Position numbers and translations under genes: made by a program. Under the pieces are notes generated by a model. That model worked only from the letters and a program-made list of their open reading frames with translations, was not told the DNA's origin and did not search any database. DNA of 62,759 bases from UBA8904 sp035448625. Lineage in GTDB: Bacteria > Desulfobacterota > Syntrophia > Syntrophales > Smithellaceae. Below, in pieces: positions 42,663 to 51,317 of the stretch. The stretch is from the NCBI GenBank assembly GCA_035448625.1, contig DAOTJI010000005.1, forward strand, positions 1-62,759, in the 5' to 3' direction. The stretch's first letter is position 1, and each line of letters begins with the position of its first letter.

Positions 42663-43271
42663 TTATTTTCCGTTGACGATTTTGGAGAGGATCTGCTCCT
42701 TGATCTTCTCCTTGATCTCGCTGTAATTGAACGCCTCGCTGTCAATCGCATACTGGATAATGGTTCCCTCGATGAGGGCGATAATAATGACGGACGTCAG
42801 TTTCACGTCCTCGACCGTGAAGACGCCTTTGGCCACGCCTTCCTGAATAATCGCCGCAATCTCATCGCGATAACTCTGGAAAAGCCTGACATTCGCCTGG
42901 CGAATCTTGGCATCATGATTGATCTGCGCCCAGAAATCGATGAGCACGTAAAAATACGCCTTTTCCCGGTCCACCAGCGCGAAGGCTTCTTCACAGAAGG
43001 CCGCCAGTTTGTCCCTGGGCTCGGTGAGTTCCCCGAGCGCCCTTTTAAGACTGTCTCGCAGATTGGCGTTCATCTCCTTGAGCAGTTTGAAAAGCAGGTC
43101 TTCCTTGTTTTTGAAGTAGTAGTGGACCAGCCCCGTGGACAGGCCGGCTTCCTCGGCAATATCCTTGATCGTGAAATCGTTGTACCCCTTCTGCGCTACC
43201 ACCTTGTAAGCCGCCGCCGTCAGCTGGGCGCGTCTCATATTCAATAAATCGTGTTTGTTTCGTTCGTTCAT
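42663..43271 (-). CDS. TetR-family transcriptional regulator (FadR-like) inside operon A
   Basis: A 202-residue regulator whose DNA-binding part reads FTIKDIAEEAGLSTGLVHYYF, nearly identical to that of the TetR protein at 25190-25798 (whole-protein similarity is high, well over half identical by eye). It is encoded inside operon A, 46 bases after the phosphatase gene and 19 bases before an acyl-CoA dehydrogenase gene. It is probably an acyl-CoA-responsive repressor of this region, with operator candidates at 57017-57058 and 39250-39265. Confidence 0.93.
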   Translation of the reverse strand: MNERNKHDLLNMRRAQLTAAAYKVVAQKGYNDFTIKDIAEEAGLSTGLVHYYFKNKEDLLFKLLKEMNANLRDSLKRALGELTEPRDKLAAFCEEAFALVDREKAYFYVLIDFWAQINHDAKIRQANVRLFQSYRDEIAAIIQEGVAKGVFTVEDVKLTSVIIIALIEGTIIQYAIDSEAFNYSEIKEKIKEQILSKIVNGK

Positions 43272-43317
43272 CTTTTCAGCAACGCTTTCCCGGCAGGTTG
43301 TTGCGCTTCGCAGCGTC

Positions 43318-44220
43318 TCAACTCCGCCGTGCTTTCAGCACCCGGATTCCCGCTCCGTCCAGCATTTCCTCCTGCCCGGCCCACTGTGCATCGGGGATCC
43401 ACCGGTCATAGGCCTCCGGTGTATAGTGCAGCCGGTAGTGTTTTTCTTCAAAAGGCCGTGTTCCTCCCATGATCAGAGCTTTTCCCTTCACCCGCTCCAC
43501 CGCTTTCGGATCCAGAAGAATAAAGCCGACATCGTCATACTCAAAACGGTCCCTGTGCTCTTCCAGAATCCCGGAAATCGCTTCGCCGATGCCGTCCAGC
43601 CCGACTCTTTCGAGAAGGCCGCGCGCGGAGCCGTCGGTCGACCGGCGCAGATAGAAGCGCCACACGTCATCGAAACCGTCCGTGGAAAGAAGCACCCGGC
43701 GGCTGGGGTCCGATACCCGGTGCTCCGCCACATCCACAATCTGCCTGCTTCTTCCCGCAAAATCCATGTTGCGCCCCGTCTGAAAACGAATCTTTCCTGT
43801 CAGGCCGTCCATCACCGTTACCACGCTGTCACCCCCGTTCGCGATGATCAGAAAAACATCCTCTCCTTCACGGCGAAGGGCGACGGCGCTGAAGGTCGTC
43901 TTATGCTGGTACTTCTGGCCGTCATAGACCCCGGTGTTCATCATGTCCTTCCAATCCCGGGCCGTTTCCGGGGAACCAAAACGAGAAAGCCTCTCCGACA
44001 GCCGCTGCAGAAGGTCCCGGGACGCCCAGGGGAAGCGCTCCGTGCCGTCCGCCACGGCGAAGACCAGGTGTTCAAAATCAAAGTAAAGGCAGTCCCCGTT
44101 GCCGTAGCCGCTGCGGATTTTATCGCTGCCGGTGCTGATTCCTCCGCACAGAGCCCCCGGCATCTTCAAGATCCGCCTGAATGGATTGATTGCAACCGTC
44201 GGCGACTCCTTTGTGGTCAT
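43318..44220 (-). CDS. PP2C-type protein phosphatase-like protein
   Basis: A 300-residue cytoplasmic protein with PP2C/SpoIIE-like metal-binding motifs: VFAVADGTERF near 55-65, FSAVALRREGEDVFLIIANGGDS near 108-130, VLLSTDGFDDVW near 176-187, and YDDVGFILLDP near 232-242. No membrane or sensor domain is present. The start codon overlaps the stop of the DUF35 gene by one base (TGATG), so it is translationally coupled to the catabolic operon. It may dephosphorylate a regulatory Ser/Thr protein; no kinase gene is seen nearby. Placement in an acyl-CoA operon is odd. Confidence 0.78.
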   Translation of the reverse strand: MTTKESPTVAINPFRRILKMPGALCGGISTGSDKIRSGYGNGDCLYFDFEHLVFAVADGTERFPWASRDLLQRLSERLSRFGSPETARDWKDMMNTGVYDGQKYQHKTTFSAVALRREGEDVFLIIANGGDSVVTVMDGLTGKIRFQTGRNMDFAGRSRQIVDVAEHRVSDPSRRVLLSTDGFDDVWRFYLRRSTDGSARGLLERVGLDGIGEAISGILEEHRDRFEYDDVGFILLDPKAVERVKGKALIMGGTRPFEEKHYRLHYTPEAYDRWIPDAQWAGQEEMLDGAGIRVLKARRS

Positions 44221-44684
44221 CAGTCGATGACTTTAAAATACTCAATATCCCGGATACTGCCCTTACGCTCCCTGGCAAATACCGGCTCCACCCGGGCGCC
44301 GATCTTGATCTTCGATTCATCCTCAATGTTGATGTAGTGCTGAAACAGGGTGTCGGCGCCGTCAAACCGGATAAACCCGTAGCCGTAGGGGACCGGCTTC
44401 TGCGCGCCGGTTTCCGGGTCGATAAACGCGTAGCGAAGAATGGTAAAGGTGCCGATGACCCCTTTCGGCCCCACTTCGACCCAGTCCTTCATCTGGACGA
44501 AGCAATCTCCGCAAACGCCGCGCGGCGGAATATATACTTTCCCGCATTGGGGGCACTTGATCCCCAGAAACCGCCCGTGGTCCCGAATCTCCGCAAAAAA
44601 CTTGCTTCCGTGCATGCCCACGGAATACGCGAAGGGCTGCACCGCGTCGCCCGATTCGATAATGATGTTTTCTTTTTCCGCCAT
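44220..44684 (-). CDS. DUF35 (OB-fold, zinc-ribbon) thiolase partner
   Basis: A 154-residue DUF35 protein: zinc ribbon CPQC...CGDC (residues about 43-62), then an OB-fold (VGPKGVIGTFTILRYAFID, IRFDGADTLFQHYINIED) and the C-terminal RDIEYFKVID typical of the family. DUF35 proteins bind SCP2-type thiolases and aldolases (as BbsA with BbsB, or the DUF35 domain of ChsH2 with Ltp2) and shape the CoA site. The ATG at 44684 has a GGAGGAAC site, 20 bases after the thiolase-homologue stop, so it most likely partners that protein. Confidence 0.9.
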   Translation of the reverse strand: MAEKENIIIESGDAVQPFAYSVGMHGSKFFAEIRDHGRFLGIKCPQCGKVYIPPRGVCGDCFVQMKDWVEVGPKGVIGTFTILRYAFIDPETGAQKPVPYGYGFIRFDGADTLFQHYINIEDESKIKIGARVEPVFARERKGSIRDIEYFKVID

Positions 44685-44704
44685 GCTGGTTCCTCCTTGT
44701 GGCA

Positions 44705-45862
44705 TCAGGCCGGTTTTTTCTTTCCGTGCAGAATCATATCGGTCCACCAGCAGCCGCCGAAGCCGCTGCTGAAGGCAAAGTTGACGTCCGGAACCTGCCG
44801 GCCTTCGGCTTTGCCCATCACCTGCATGGCCGCTTCCGCGCACCGGATCAGGCCGGTCGCCCCGATGGGGTTGCAGGAGATGACGCCGCCGGACGGGTTG
44901 ATCGGCAGTTCGCCGCCCATATCGGTGTTGCCGTCCCAGATATACCGCGGCGCTTCGCCCGGTCCCACCAGTCCCATGTCCTCGATCCAGATCAAACCGC
45001 CGAACGAATAGGGCTGGTAGAGCTCGATGACGTCCAGCTCCTTGCGCGGCTCTTTAATGCCCGCCTTTTTCCAGAGTTCCTGCGATCCCTCGCGCATGCT
45101 GGTCAGGCGGCCGTAATCGGCATCGCCCAGGTAACTGTAGGAATGCCGCGCCGCCGTGCCCCAGATCCAGTCCGGTTTCGGGCAGATCTTTTCCGCGACG
45201 TCTTCACTGGCCATAATGACCGCGCACGCTCCGTCCGACCGGGGGCAAACGTCCAAAAGATGGATCGGGTCCGCGAGCATCGGCGAGGCCAGCACTTCTT
45301 CAAGACTGACCTCCTTGCGAAGCTGTGCGTGCGGGTTGTTCATCGCATGCTTCCGGTCGCGCACGCTCACCCGGGCGCCGTCGCGGTCCGTCGCTCCGTA
45401 GCGGGCCATGTAAGCCTGCGCCTCCGCCGCCAGTCCGGAGATCGCGCCGGCGAACACCAGGCGGTCCCAGATGGGGTCAAAAGCCGTGGTGATTGCGCCG
45501 GTTGTGTCCGATTCGGAGTTCTTTTCCCAGCCGATGATCAGAACACGGTCGAACATTCCCGAACCGACCAGATGGTATCCGCCGATGGCGACGGTGCATC
45601 CGGTGGTTCCGCCGGTGGTCAGCTTGATAATGGGCTTCATCGTCCCGCCGGAGCCGTCCACGCTCCAGCAGTCCACATAGTTGATCCCCTCAAAATGATC
45701 CATATTCCCGATGACGATGGCGTCGATGTCCTTCAGCTTCAAGTCGGCGTCCGCCAGCGCACGGGCAACGGCCTCATGGATCAGCTCCTGTCCGTTGACG
45801 TCGGGGCGATGGCTCTTATGGAAGGTCTGTCCGGTTCCTACAATTGCAACTCGTTTCGCCAT
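44705..45862 (-). CDS. SCP2-type thiolase homologue with Cys89 nucleophile
   Basis: A 385-residue thiolase-like protein of the SCP-x/DitF group. It is the only one of the four in this operon with a Cys at the nucleophile position (LTTGGTTGCTVAIGG, Cys89). The GHPxGATG His is replaced by Asn (SCNPIGATG), and the third motif is VIELYQPYSFG. It pairs with the homologue at 45874-47019 (12-base gap) and with the DUF35 protein behind it. Likely reaction: Claisen-type cleavage or condensation of a CoA ester; an aldolase activity is also possible. Confidence 0.88.
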   Translation of the reverse strand: MAKRVAIVGTGQTFHKSHRPDVNGQELIHEAVARALADADLKLKDIDAIVIGNMDHFEGINYVDCWSVDGSGGTMKPIIKLTTGGTTGCTVAIGGYHLVGSGMFDRVLIIGWEKNSESDTTGAITTAFDPIWDRLVFAGAISGLAAEAQAYMARYGATDRDGARVSVRDRKHAMNNPHAQLRKEVSLEEVLASPMLADPIHLLDVCPRSDGACAVIMASEDVAEKICPKPDWIWGTAARHSYSYLGDADYGRLTSMREGSQELWKKAGIKEPRKELDVIELYQPYSFGGLIWIEDMGLVGPGEAPRYIWDGNTDMGGELPINPSGGVISCNPIGATGLIRCAEAAMQVMGKAEGRQVPDVNFAFSSGFGGCWWTDMILHGKKKPA

Positions 45863-45873
45863 GGTTTATCCTC

Positions 45874-47019
45874 CTACTTGTCCTTGTCCAGAATCCACAC
45901 ACAGTGGGACTGGCCGCCCAGCCCGTTGACACCCTGCACCAGGCCGGTTTTCGCTTTTTTCACCTGAAAACCGCCCGCGTCTCCCCGAATCTGCCGGACC
46001 ACCGCGGCCATGCTGTAAAGGCCGGCGGCGATGACGGGATGCCCGGAAAGCAGTCCGCCGGAGGCGTTCACCGGCAGCGGGCCGTCGAGGTTGAACACTC
46101 CCCGCTCCAGCTGTTTTCCCGCCGCCGCGTCGTCGGCGAGCCCCATTTCCTCCAGCCACAGGAGCTCCTGGTAGGTAAACGCGTCGCAAACTTCCGCGAC
46201 ATCGATTTCTTTTTTCGGGTCGTGGACGCCGGCCATCGCGTAAGCCTTCCTGGCCGCCTGGGCAAGCGAGCGGGCGCGGGAGAGGTCCCGGTCTCCGAAA
46301 AAGAAACTGTCCGCACAGAAGGACACGCCGCGCACCCAGACCGGCTTCTGACGGAACTTCTCCGCCACCGATTCGTGGGCGATGATGACCGCCGCGCAGC
46401 CGTCGGAAACGGGAGAGCAGTCCAGCTTGTGAAGCGGATCCGCGATCATTTCAGATTTCAGAACATCCTCGACGGTGATTTTCATGGGAAGCTGCGCCAG
46501 CGGGTTTTTCAGCGCGTTGCCGTGGTTCTTCACGGACACCAGGGCCAACTGTTCCGCGGTTGTCTTGGTTCGGTGCATGTAGGAGCGGGCCTGCATCGCG
46601 CAGGCGGTGATCATGTCCATGCCCAGGCTCCGCTCGTAGATGGGATCAAAGGCTGCGTTGGTAATGAGACTCGACACGCTCTCGGAGCCTTTCGTATGTC
46701 CCGTCACCAGCGTGGTTCGGTAGGAACCGGAAAGAGCCCTCGTCATTCCGTAAAAAGCGCCGTAGGTGCCGTCGCCCTCTACACAGGAGATATTTTTGTG
46801 GGCTGCGCCGCTGGCGTCTCCCACGGCCATGCAGGAAATCGTCCGGCCGTCCCAGAAGTCGCTGGAGGTGGTCACCACGTTGTCGATGTCGTCGAGGGTC
46901 ATCCCCGCGTCGGTGAGGGCCTTGTTCACAGCCTCCCACGCCATATCGGCAAAGGTCTGGCTGATCTTTCTTTTTTCAATTTTCGTCATTCCGACGCCGA
47001 TGATCGCTGCTCTGTCCAT
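45874..47019 (-). CDS. SCP2-type thiolase homologue lacking the Cys nucleophile
   Basis: A 381-residue thiolase-like protein. The segment matching the nucleophile loop reads CVEGDGTYGAFYG, without a Cys at the aligned site, while the GHP motif is kept (LSGHPVIAAG) and the third motif is EVCDAFTYQ. Together with the neighbour at 44705-45862 the two carry complementary catalytic features (Cys in one, His in the other), which suggests a heteromeric enzyme. It starts 16 bases after its own DUF35 gene. Confidence 0.85.
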   Translation of the reverse strand: MDRAAIIGVGMTKIEKRKISQTFADMAWEAVNKALTDAGMTLDDIDNVVTTSSDFWDGRTISCMAVGDASGAAHKNISCVEGDGTYGAFYGMTRALSGSYRTTLVTGHTKGSESVSSLITNAAFDPIYERSLGMDMITACAMQARSYMHRTKTTAEQLALVSVKNHGNALKNPLAQLPMKITVEDVLKSEMIADPLHKLDCSPVSDGCAAVIIAHESVAEKFRQKPVWVRGVSFCADSFFFGDRDLSRARSLAQAARKAYAMAGVHDPKKEIDVAEVCDAFTYQELLWLEEMGLADDAAAGKQLERGVFNLDGPLPVNASGGLLSGHPVIAAGLYSMAAVVRQIRGDAGGFQVKKAKTGLVQGVNGLGGQSHCVWILDKDK

Positions 47020-47035
47020 AGCTGTGGCTCCTTCC

Positions 47036-47503
47036 CTATTGAATCGGTTTGAAATGCGAAATGTCGCGGATGGTTCCTTTGCGCGCCTCGGAGTACACCG
47101 CCCGGACGCGCATGCCGATGCTGACGTCCTCGGGCCTGACGCCGTCCAGATAATGCAGCAGGGCGGTATCGGCGCCGTCGAGTTGAATCAGCCCCCAGAT
47201 CACCGGAACCTTCTTATCCGCGGGAACGGCGGCGAACGCCCGCCGCGCAACGGCAAACGACCGAACGGTCCCTTCATCGGACACCTTCACCCATTCCATG
47301 TTCTCGGTGAAGCAGCGCGGACAAATCTTGCGCGGAGGAAGCCATACCGTTCCGCAGTCGCCGCATTTGGTCGCGATGATTTGCTTTTCATCGCGCAGCG
47401 TCACAAAAAACCGGGTCGCCGTATCTCCCGCCCACCAGGAATAGGGCACATTGATCTGGCTTCGGTAAACCATCGGCTCAATGCCTTGAAATTGATCGGA
47501 CAT
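47036..47503 (-). CDS. DUF35 (OB-fold, zinc-ribbon) thiolase partner
   Basis: A 155-residue DUF35 protein with zinc ribbon CGDC...CPRC (about 51-69), OB-fold segment VSDEGTVRSFAVARRAF and C-terminus IRDISHFKPIQ. The N-terminus (MVYRSQINVPYSWWAGDTATRFF) matches the helix that docks onto thiolase partners in this family. It is co-transcribed with, and likely bound to, the thiolase homologue encoded 16 bases downstream. A hairpin lies just upstream at 47531-47547. Confidence 0.9.
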   Translation of the reverse strand: MSDQFQGIEPMVYRSQINVPYSWWAGDTATRFFVTLRDEKQIIATKCGDCGTVWLPPRKICPRCFTENMEWVKVSDEGTVRSFAVARRAFAAVPADKKVPVIWGLIQLDGADTALLHYLDGVRPEDVSIGMRVRAVYSEARKGTIRDISHFKPIQ

Positions 47504-47530
47504 GATTTTTCTCCTATGGGTTGCGCCACC

Positions 47531-47547
47531 CCCGCGGACGCCGCGGG
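47531..47547 (-). other. Intra-operon hairpin upstream of a DUF35 gene
   Basis: Perfect stem CCCGCGG / CCGCGGG with a three-base loop in the 62-base gap between the CoA-transferase-like beta gene and the DUF35 gene. No T-run follows; it may affect mRNA stability. Confidence 0.45.
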
Positions 47548-47565
47548 AGGAGCAGATAAATTGGC

Positions 47566-48336
47566 CTATCTTCCTATGATATACCGATGCGGATCCACTT
47601 CCTCGCGAAGAATCCGCAGTTCATTTTCATGGGGCGGCTCCGTCTCCGTGATCCGGTCGGCCCAGAGAAGTTCAAAGCCGCAGTTGTCCTGGATATCCGT
47701 CCGGTTGTATCCGGGGTTGATGTTCAGCACCTTCATCCGCTTGGACGTGTCGTCAAAGCCCATGATCGCCATATTGGTGATGATCCGGTAGGGGCCGGTC
47801 CCCTTGGGAAGCCCCGCCTCATAGCGCGAATTCCCGCCGGTCAGGTACCCCGGAGAAGTGATGAAATCGATCTTGTCCGTGAAGCGCTTGGAATCCTGCG
47901 GCGTCATCACCATGGTCCGCCAGCACAGGGAGGCCAGATCGTTGGCGCCGCCGGACCCCGGAAACCGGACTTTCGGCTTCGCGTGATTGGTGCCGATCAT
48001 GGTGGAATTGATGTTCCCGTACATGTCGATCTGCGCGCCGCCCAGAAAGGTGTAATCCACCATGCCGCGCTGACAGGTCTCCATGATATCCGGCATGGAG
48101 CTGGCCAGAATGGCTTTGTGAAACGTCCGCGAGTCCCCCACGGAGATCGGCATGGACGGCAGAATCGGCGCGACGCCGCCGGCTTCAAACATGATGGTGA
48201 GATTGGGCGAATGCGTTTTTTGCGACAACATCGCCGCGGCGCAGGGCGCTCCCGTTCCCACGACGACCGTGGCGCCGTTTTCCAAATTTCGCGCGGCCAC
48301 GCAGATCATCAGTTCCATTGCATTGTAATCCGCCAT
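47566..48336 (-). CDS. CoA-transferase-family beta subunit (GctB/IpdB-like)
   Basis: A 256-residue class I CoA-transferase fold: TVVVGTGAPCAAAMLSQK, then IMFEAGGVAPILPS with a Glu at the place of the GctB catalytic Glu, FLGGAQIDMYGNINSTMIG, and FITSPGYLTGGN. Homologues are glutaconate CoA-transferase B and IpdB, the latter a ring-opening hydrolase in steroid degradation. The Glu favours true CoA transfer, but the surrounding genes make a hydrolase role possible. It starts 11 bases after the alpha-subunit stop. Confidence 0.88.
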   Translation of the reverse strand: MADYNAMELMICVAARNLENGATVVVGTGAPCAAAMLSQKTHSPNLTIMFEAGGVAPILPSMPISVGDSRTFHKAILASSMPDIMETCQRGMVDYTFLGGAQIDMYGNINSTMIGTNHAKPKVRFPGSGGANDLASLCWRTMVMTPQDSKRFTDKIDFITSPGYLTGGNSRYEAGLPKGTGPYRIITNMAIMGFDDTSKRMKVLNINPGYNRTDIQDNCGFELLWADRITETEPPHENELRILREEVDPHRYIIGR

Positions 48337-48347
48337 ATTGCTCCTCC

Positions 48348-49343
48348 TTATCGATTATGCGTCAGATGCTCGATGGCGCGCAGCTTCAGCATTCTCGCGA
48401 TGCCCCCGTTGAGCTCCAGGTATTCATAGAAATTCTTCGTGTCCAGAATCTGCTGCTTGAAAAATTTTCTGAACTCTTCAGGATCCCGCTCGATTTTGAG
48501 CCACTGCCGGATATGCTCCTCGTCGGAAAAATATTCGTAGGGCATATTTCCGGGATAGCTTCCATAGGGCACTTCCACGACCGCATCCACACACCAGAAC
48601 GGAATGAAGGTAGCCGTCGGCTGCCGCCGTATTTCATCATTGGAGATAATTCTCTCGGTGGTGATCACCACGCGTTTGGACGCTTTGGCCAGGTCCTGGT
48701 CCGACACGGTCGATCCAAAAACATGCGCGTTTCCATAAACATCACACTCATGCACATGGATGGCTGCAAAATCCGGATACAGGGCCGGGAAAGCGACAAA
48801 CTTCTGATTCGTGAAGGGGCAGAGGATCTCCTTGGCCGCGCTGTATTTGAACGTATCGGTTCCCATGATGTTGCGCGCCGGAAGAAAGGAAAGCCCCATA
48901 GCCGCCGCTTTGATCCGCCAGGAAAGGGTTGCGTTCGTCCATTCCGTAAGCTTGATTTTCCCGCTTTCCACCGCGCGGCGCGCGTTAGGGGAAAGGCCGC
49001 GCGCCTCCAAACCGATGATGTAGGCGATATCCAGTCGGTCAATGCATTCCCCGCCGACCAGAATCTGCATGTCGTGCGTGGCGGTATGGCCGGCAAACGC
49101 CAGATTTTTCTTGCCCTGGCGGGCGATTTCATGCAACACCGCCGTCGGAATGCGATTGGCGCCGAATCCGCCGATGGCGATATAGTCGCCGTCTTTGACC
49201 AGCCTTTTCACCGCTTCGTCCACTGTGGTGACTTTGTTGACCATGGCGCGTGATTTATTGCGGAAAAACTCCCTCGCCTTGTCCGCGTCCGGATCGGAGA
49301 AAAGTTGATTCTGTCCCTGCTTCAATTCGACTTCTTTATTCAT
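48348..49343 (-). CDS. CoA-transferase-family alpha subunit (GctA/IpdA-like)
   Basis: A 331-residue class I CoA-transferase alpha subunit: DGDYIAIGGFGANRIPTAV near 51-69 (the glycine-rich CoA loop), NIMGTDTFKYSA, then IHVHECDVYGNAHVFGST and ISNDEIRR. Length and motif order fit GctA (about 320) and IpdA (about 290). The ATG at 49343 follows GGTGGAGAACG. With the beta subunit next to it, it would move CoA between acids, or hydrolyse a cyclic keto-acyl-CoA if IpdAB-like. It follows the acyl-CoA synthetase gene, giving two routes to CoA activation. Confidence 0.88.
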   Translation of the reverse strand: MNKEVELKQGQNQLFSDPDADKAREFFRNKSRAMVNKVTTVDEAVKRLVKDGDYIAIGGFGANRIPTAVLHEIARQGKKNLAFAGHTATHDMQILVGGECIDRLDIAYIIGLEARGLSPNARRAVESGKIKLTEWTNATLSWRIKAAAMGLSFLPARNIMGTDTFKYSAAKEILCPFTNQKFVAFPALYPDFAAIHVHECDVYGNAHVFGSTVSDQDLAKASKRVVITTERIISNDEIRRQPTATFIPFWCVDAVVEVPYGSYPGNMPYEYFSDEEHIRQWLKIERDPEEFRKFFKQQILDTKNFYEYLELNGGIARMLKLRAIEHLTHNR

Positions 49344-49389
49344 CGTTCTCCACCTTCATGACTAAGGTTTTTAATCACCGTCCTTCGGC

Positions 49390-51240
49390 TTACGCCCGGG
49401 ACTGCTTTTGCCCGTAAAGCTCATCGACTGCTTCTTTCCCGTACATCTCGCTAATCAGATCCTGATACTTCTCGTTAATCACCTTGCGTTTCAGTTTGAG
49501 CGTTGCCGTCAGTTCGCCGCCTTCCTGGGAAAAATCCGTCTTGATGATCCGGTAATCCTTGATGGTTTCATATTTGGCCAGATGGGTGTTGCGCTCCTCG
49601 ACATGTTTCCTGACGATCGCCAGGAAGCGGTCATTGTCCAGCAGGTCCGCCGGTTTCTGATAGGGGATGTTCTCATCGTCGGCGATCATCGCGGCAATAT
49701 CCAGATCGATGTTGCACAATCCGGTCAGATATTTTTTCCCTTCCCCGATCACGATAAACTGGGTAAACAGCGGATCGGACTTGAACAGCCCTTCGATCAT
49801 CTGCGGAGCGATGTTTTTGCCGCCGGAGGTGATGAGGAGATCCTTCTTGCGGTCCGTAATCACGAGATTGCCTTCCTCATCGAACTTCCCGATGTCGCCC
49901 GACATAAAATATCCGTCCGGCGTGAAAACGGCGCTGGTTTCCTCAGGCAGCTTCCAGTATCCCTTCATCACATTGCCGCCTTTAATCAGAATCTCTCCGT
50001 CTTCGGCGATCTTGATATCCTGTCCGGGCATCGGCTTGCCGGTCGTGCCGATGCGGAAATCGGCCAGGGACTGGATGGACGCCGGAGCCGTGGTTTCGGT
50101 CATGCCGTATCCCTGAATGACCGTAATTCCGGCGGCGTTGAAAAACCGAATAATCTCCGGCGCCGTGGGCGCGCCGGCGGCCGTCATCCATTTCAGCCGC
50201 CCGCCCAGCTTCTGCTGGAGCTTTTTGAAGATGACGGCATAGGCGATTTTGTATTTCAATTTCAGCCCGAGCGGAATGGGTTTGTGATTCTCGCGAAGTT
50301 CGCTGATCCGGCTACCGACGGACTGACCCCAATGGAACACCTTCTGCTTGAAGGGGGACTGTTCTTTCACCTGGGTGATGATCTTCTGATAAACTTTTTC
50401 GCACACGCGCGGAACGGCCAGAATCATGGTCGGCCGCTTCTCTTCGAAGTCCGCCAGCAGCGTGTCGATCGACTGGGCATAGGAGACGGTAATCCCGCGG
50501 TGCATGGCGTAGAAATGGCCGGGAATTCGCTGAAACACATGGGAAAGGGGAAGAAAGGCCACCAGAACATCCTGATCGTCGGCAAACGGAGGCTGGACCG
50601 CGTCCAGGGATTTCACGATCCAGAAAACGTTTCCGTGGCTGATCATGGCGCCCTTGGGCAAACCGGTCGTGCCGGAGGTATATACCAGAGTGGCCAGATC
50701 ATCGACCGTCACTTCCTGCGAGAGTTTCTCAAAGAGAGATGGGTCTTCGGCATGCTTTTTTCTTCCCAGTTCCGTCAGCGCCGCAAAGCTCATGACGGCG
50801 GGATGCCCCTGGGCATCCTTTTCCTCCATCACGACGATCTTTTCAACACCGGGGCAGCGGTCGATGACGGCCAGCACTTTTTTGAGCTGGCCGCGGTCTT
50901 CCGTCACGATGATTTTCGATTCGGAATTGTTGAGGATGTACTCGATTTCCTCGGCCGTCAGGGTCGGATAGATCGGGATCACGCAGGCGCCGATGCCCAG
51001 CGCGCCCATGTCGGTGTAGATCCATTCCAGCCGGTTTTCGGAAAGAATGGACACCATATCCCCTTTTCGGATACCCAGGGCATACAGCCCCATGCCGACG
51101 GCGCGCGACCGCTCGTAGTATTCGTTCCAAGTGGCGGTGTGCCACACCCCGTTCATCTTTTTTTCAACGGCAAGACGGTTTTTATATTTTTGAACGCGGT
51201 TCCTAAAAACATCGTTCATCGTTTTTTCTGCGATTTCCAT
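49390..51240 (-). CDS. Long-chain acyl-CoA synthetase (AMP-forming)
   Basis: A 616-residue adenylate-forming enzyme of the FadD15/ACSL type: LVYTSGTTGLPKGAMISHGN near 187-206 (P-loop), GYGMTETTAPAS near 375-386, PDGYFMSGDIGKFDEEGNL near 439-457, and ITDRKKDLLITSGGKNIAPQ near 459-478. It activates a free acid with ATP and CoA at the inner face of the membrane. The ATG at 51240 has a GGAGGACGC site. It follows a strong hairpin (51264-51312), so it may be expressed at a different level from the upstream fusion gene. Substrate unknown; the type accepts long or bulky acids. Confidence 0.94.
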   Translation of the reverse strand: MEIAEKTMNDVFRNRVQKYKNRLAVEKKMNGVWHTATWNEYYERSRAVGMGLYALGIRKGDMVSILSENRLEWIYTDMGALGIGACVIPIYPTLTAEEIEYILNNSESKIIVTEDRGQLKKVLAVIDRCPGVEKIVVMEEKDAQGHPAVMSFAALTELGRKKHAEDPSLFEKLSQEVTVDDLATLVYTSGTTGLPKGAMISHGNVFWIVKSLDAVQPPFADDQDVLVAFLPLSHVFQRIPGHFYAMHRGITVSYAQSIDTLLADFEEKRPTMILAVPRVCEKVYQKIITQVKEQSPFKQKVFHWGQSVGSRISELRENHKPIPLGLKLKYKIAYAVIFKKLQQKLGGRLKWMTAAGAPTAPEIIRFFNAAGITVIQGYGMTETTAPASIQSLADFRIGTTGKPMPGQDIKIAEDGEILIKGGNVMKGYWKLPEETSAVFTPDGYFMSGDIGKFDEEGNLVITDRKKDLLITSGGKNIAPQMIEGLFKSDPLFTQFIVIGEGKKYLTGLCNIDLDIAAMIADDENIPYQKPADLLDNDRFLAIVRKHVEERNTHLAKYETIKDYRIIKTDFSQEGGELTATLKLKRKVINEKYQDLISEMYGKEAVDELYGQKQSRA

Positions 51241-51263
51241 TGCGCGTCCTCCGAATCGATCCC

Positions 51264-51312
51264 GGGCGGTTCGCCGCAGGCGCCCTTATCCGGCATCCGC
51301 AGCGAACCGCCC
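51264..51312 (-). other. Long inverted repeat between the fusion gene and the acyl-CoA synthetase gene
   Basis: Perfect 11-base arms GGGCGGTTCGC (51264-51274) and GCGAACCGCCC (51302-51312) within a 77-base gap. No T-run follows, so it is more likely a stabilising or processing structure than a terminator. Confidence 0.6.
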
Positions 51313-51317
51313 GTCGT

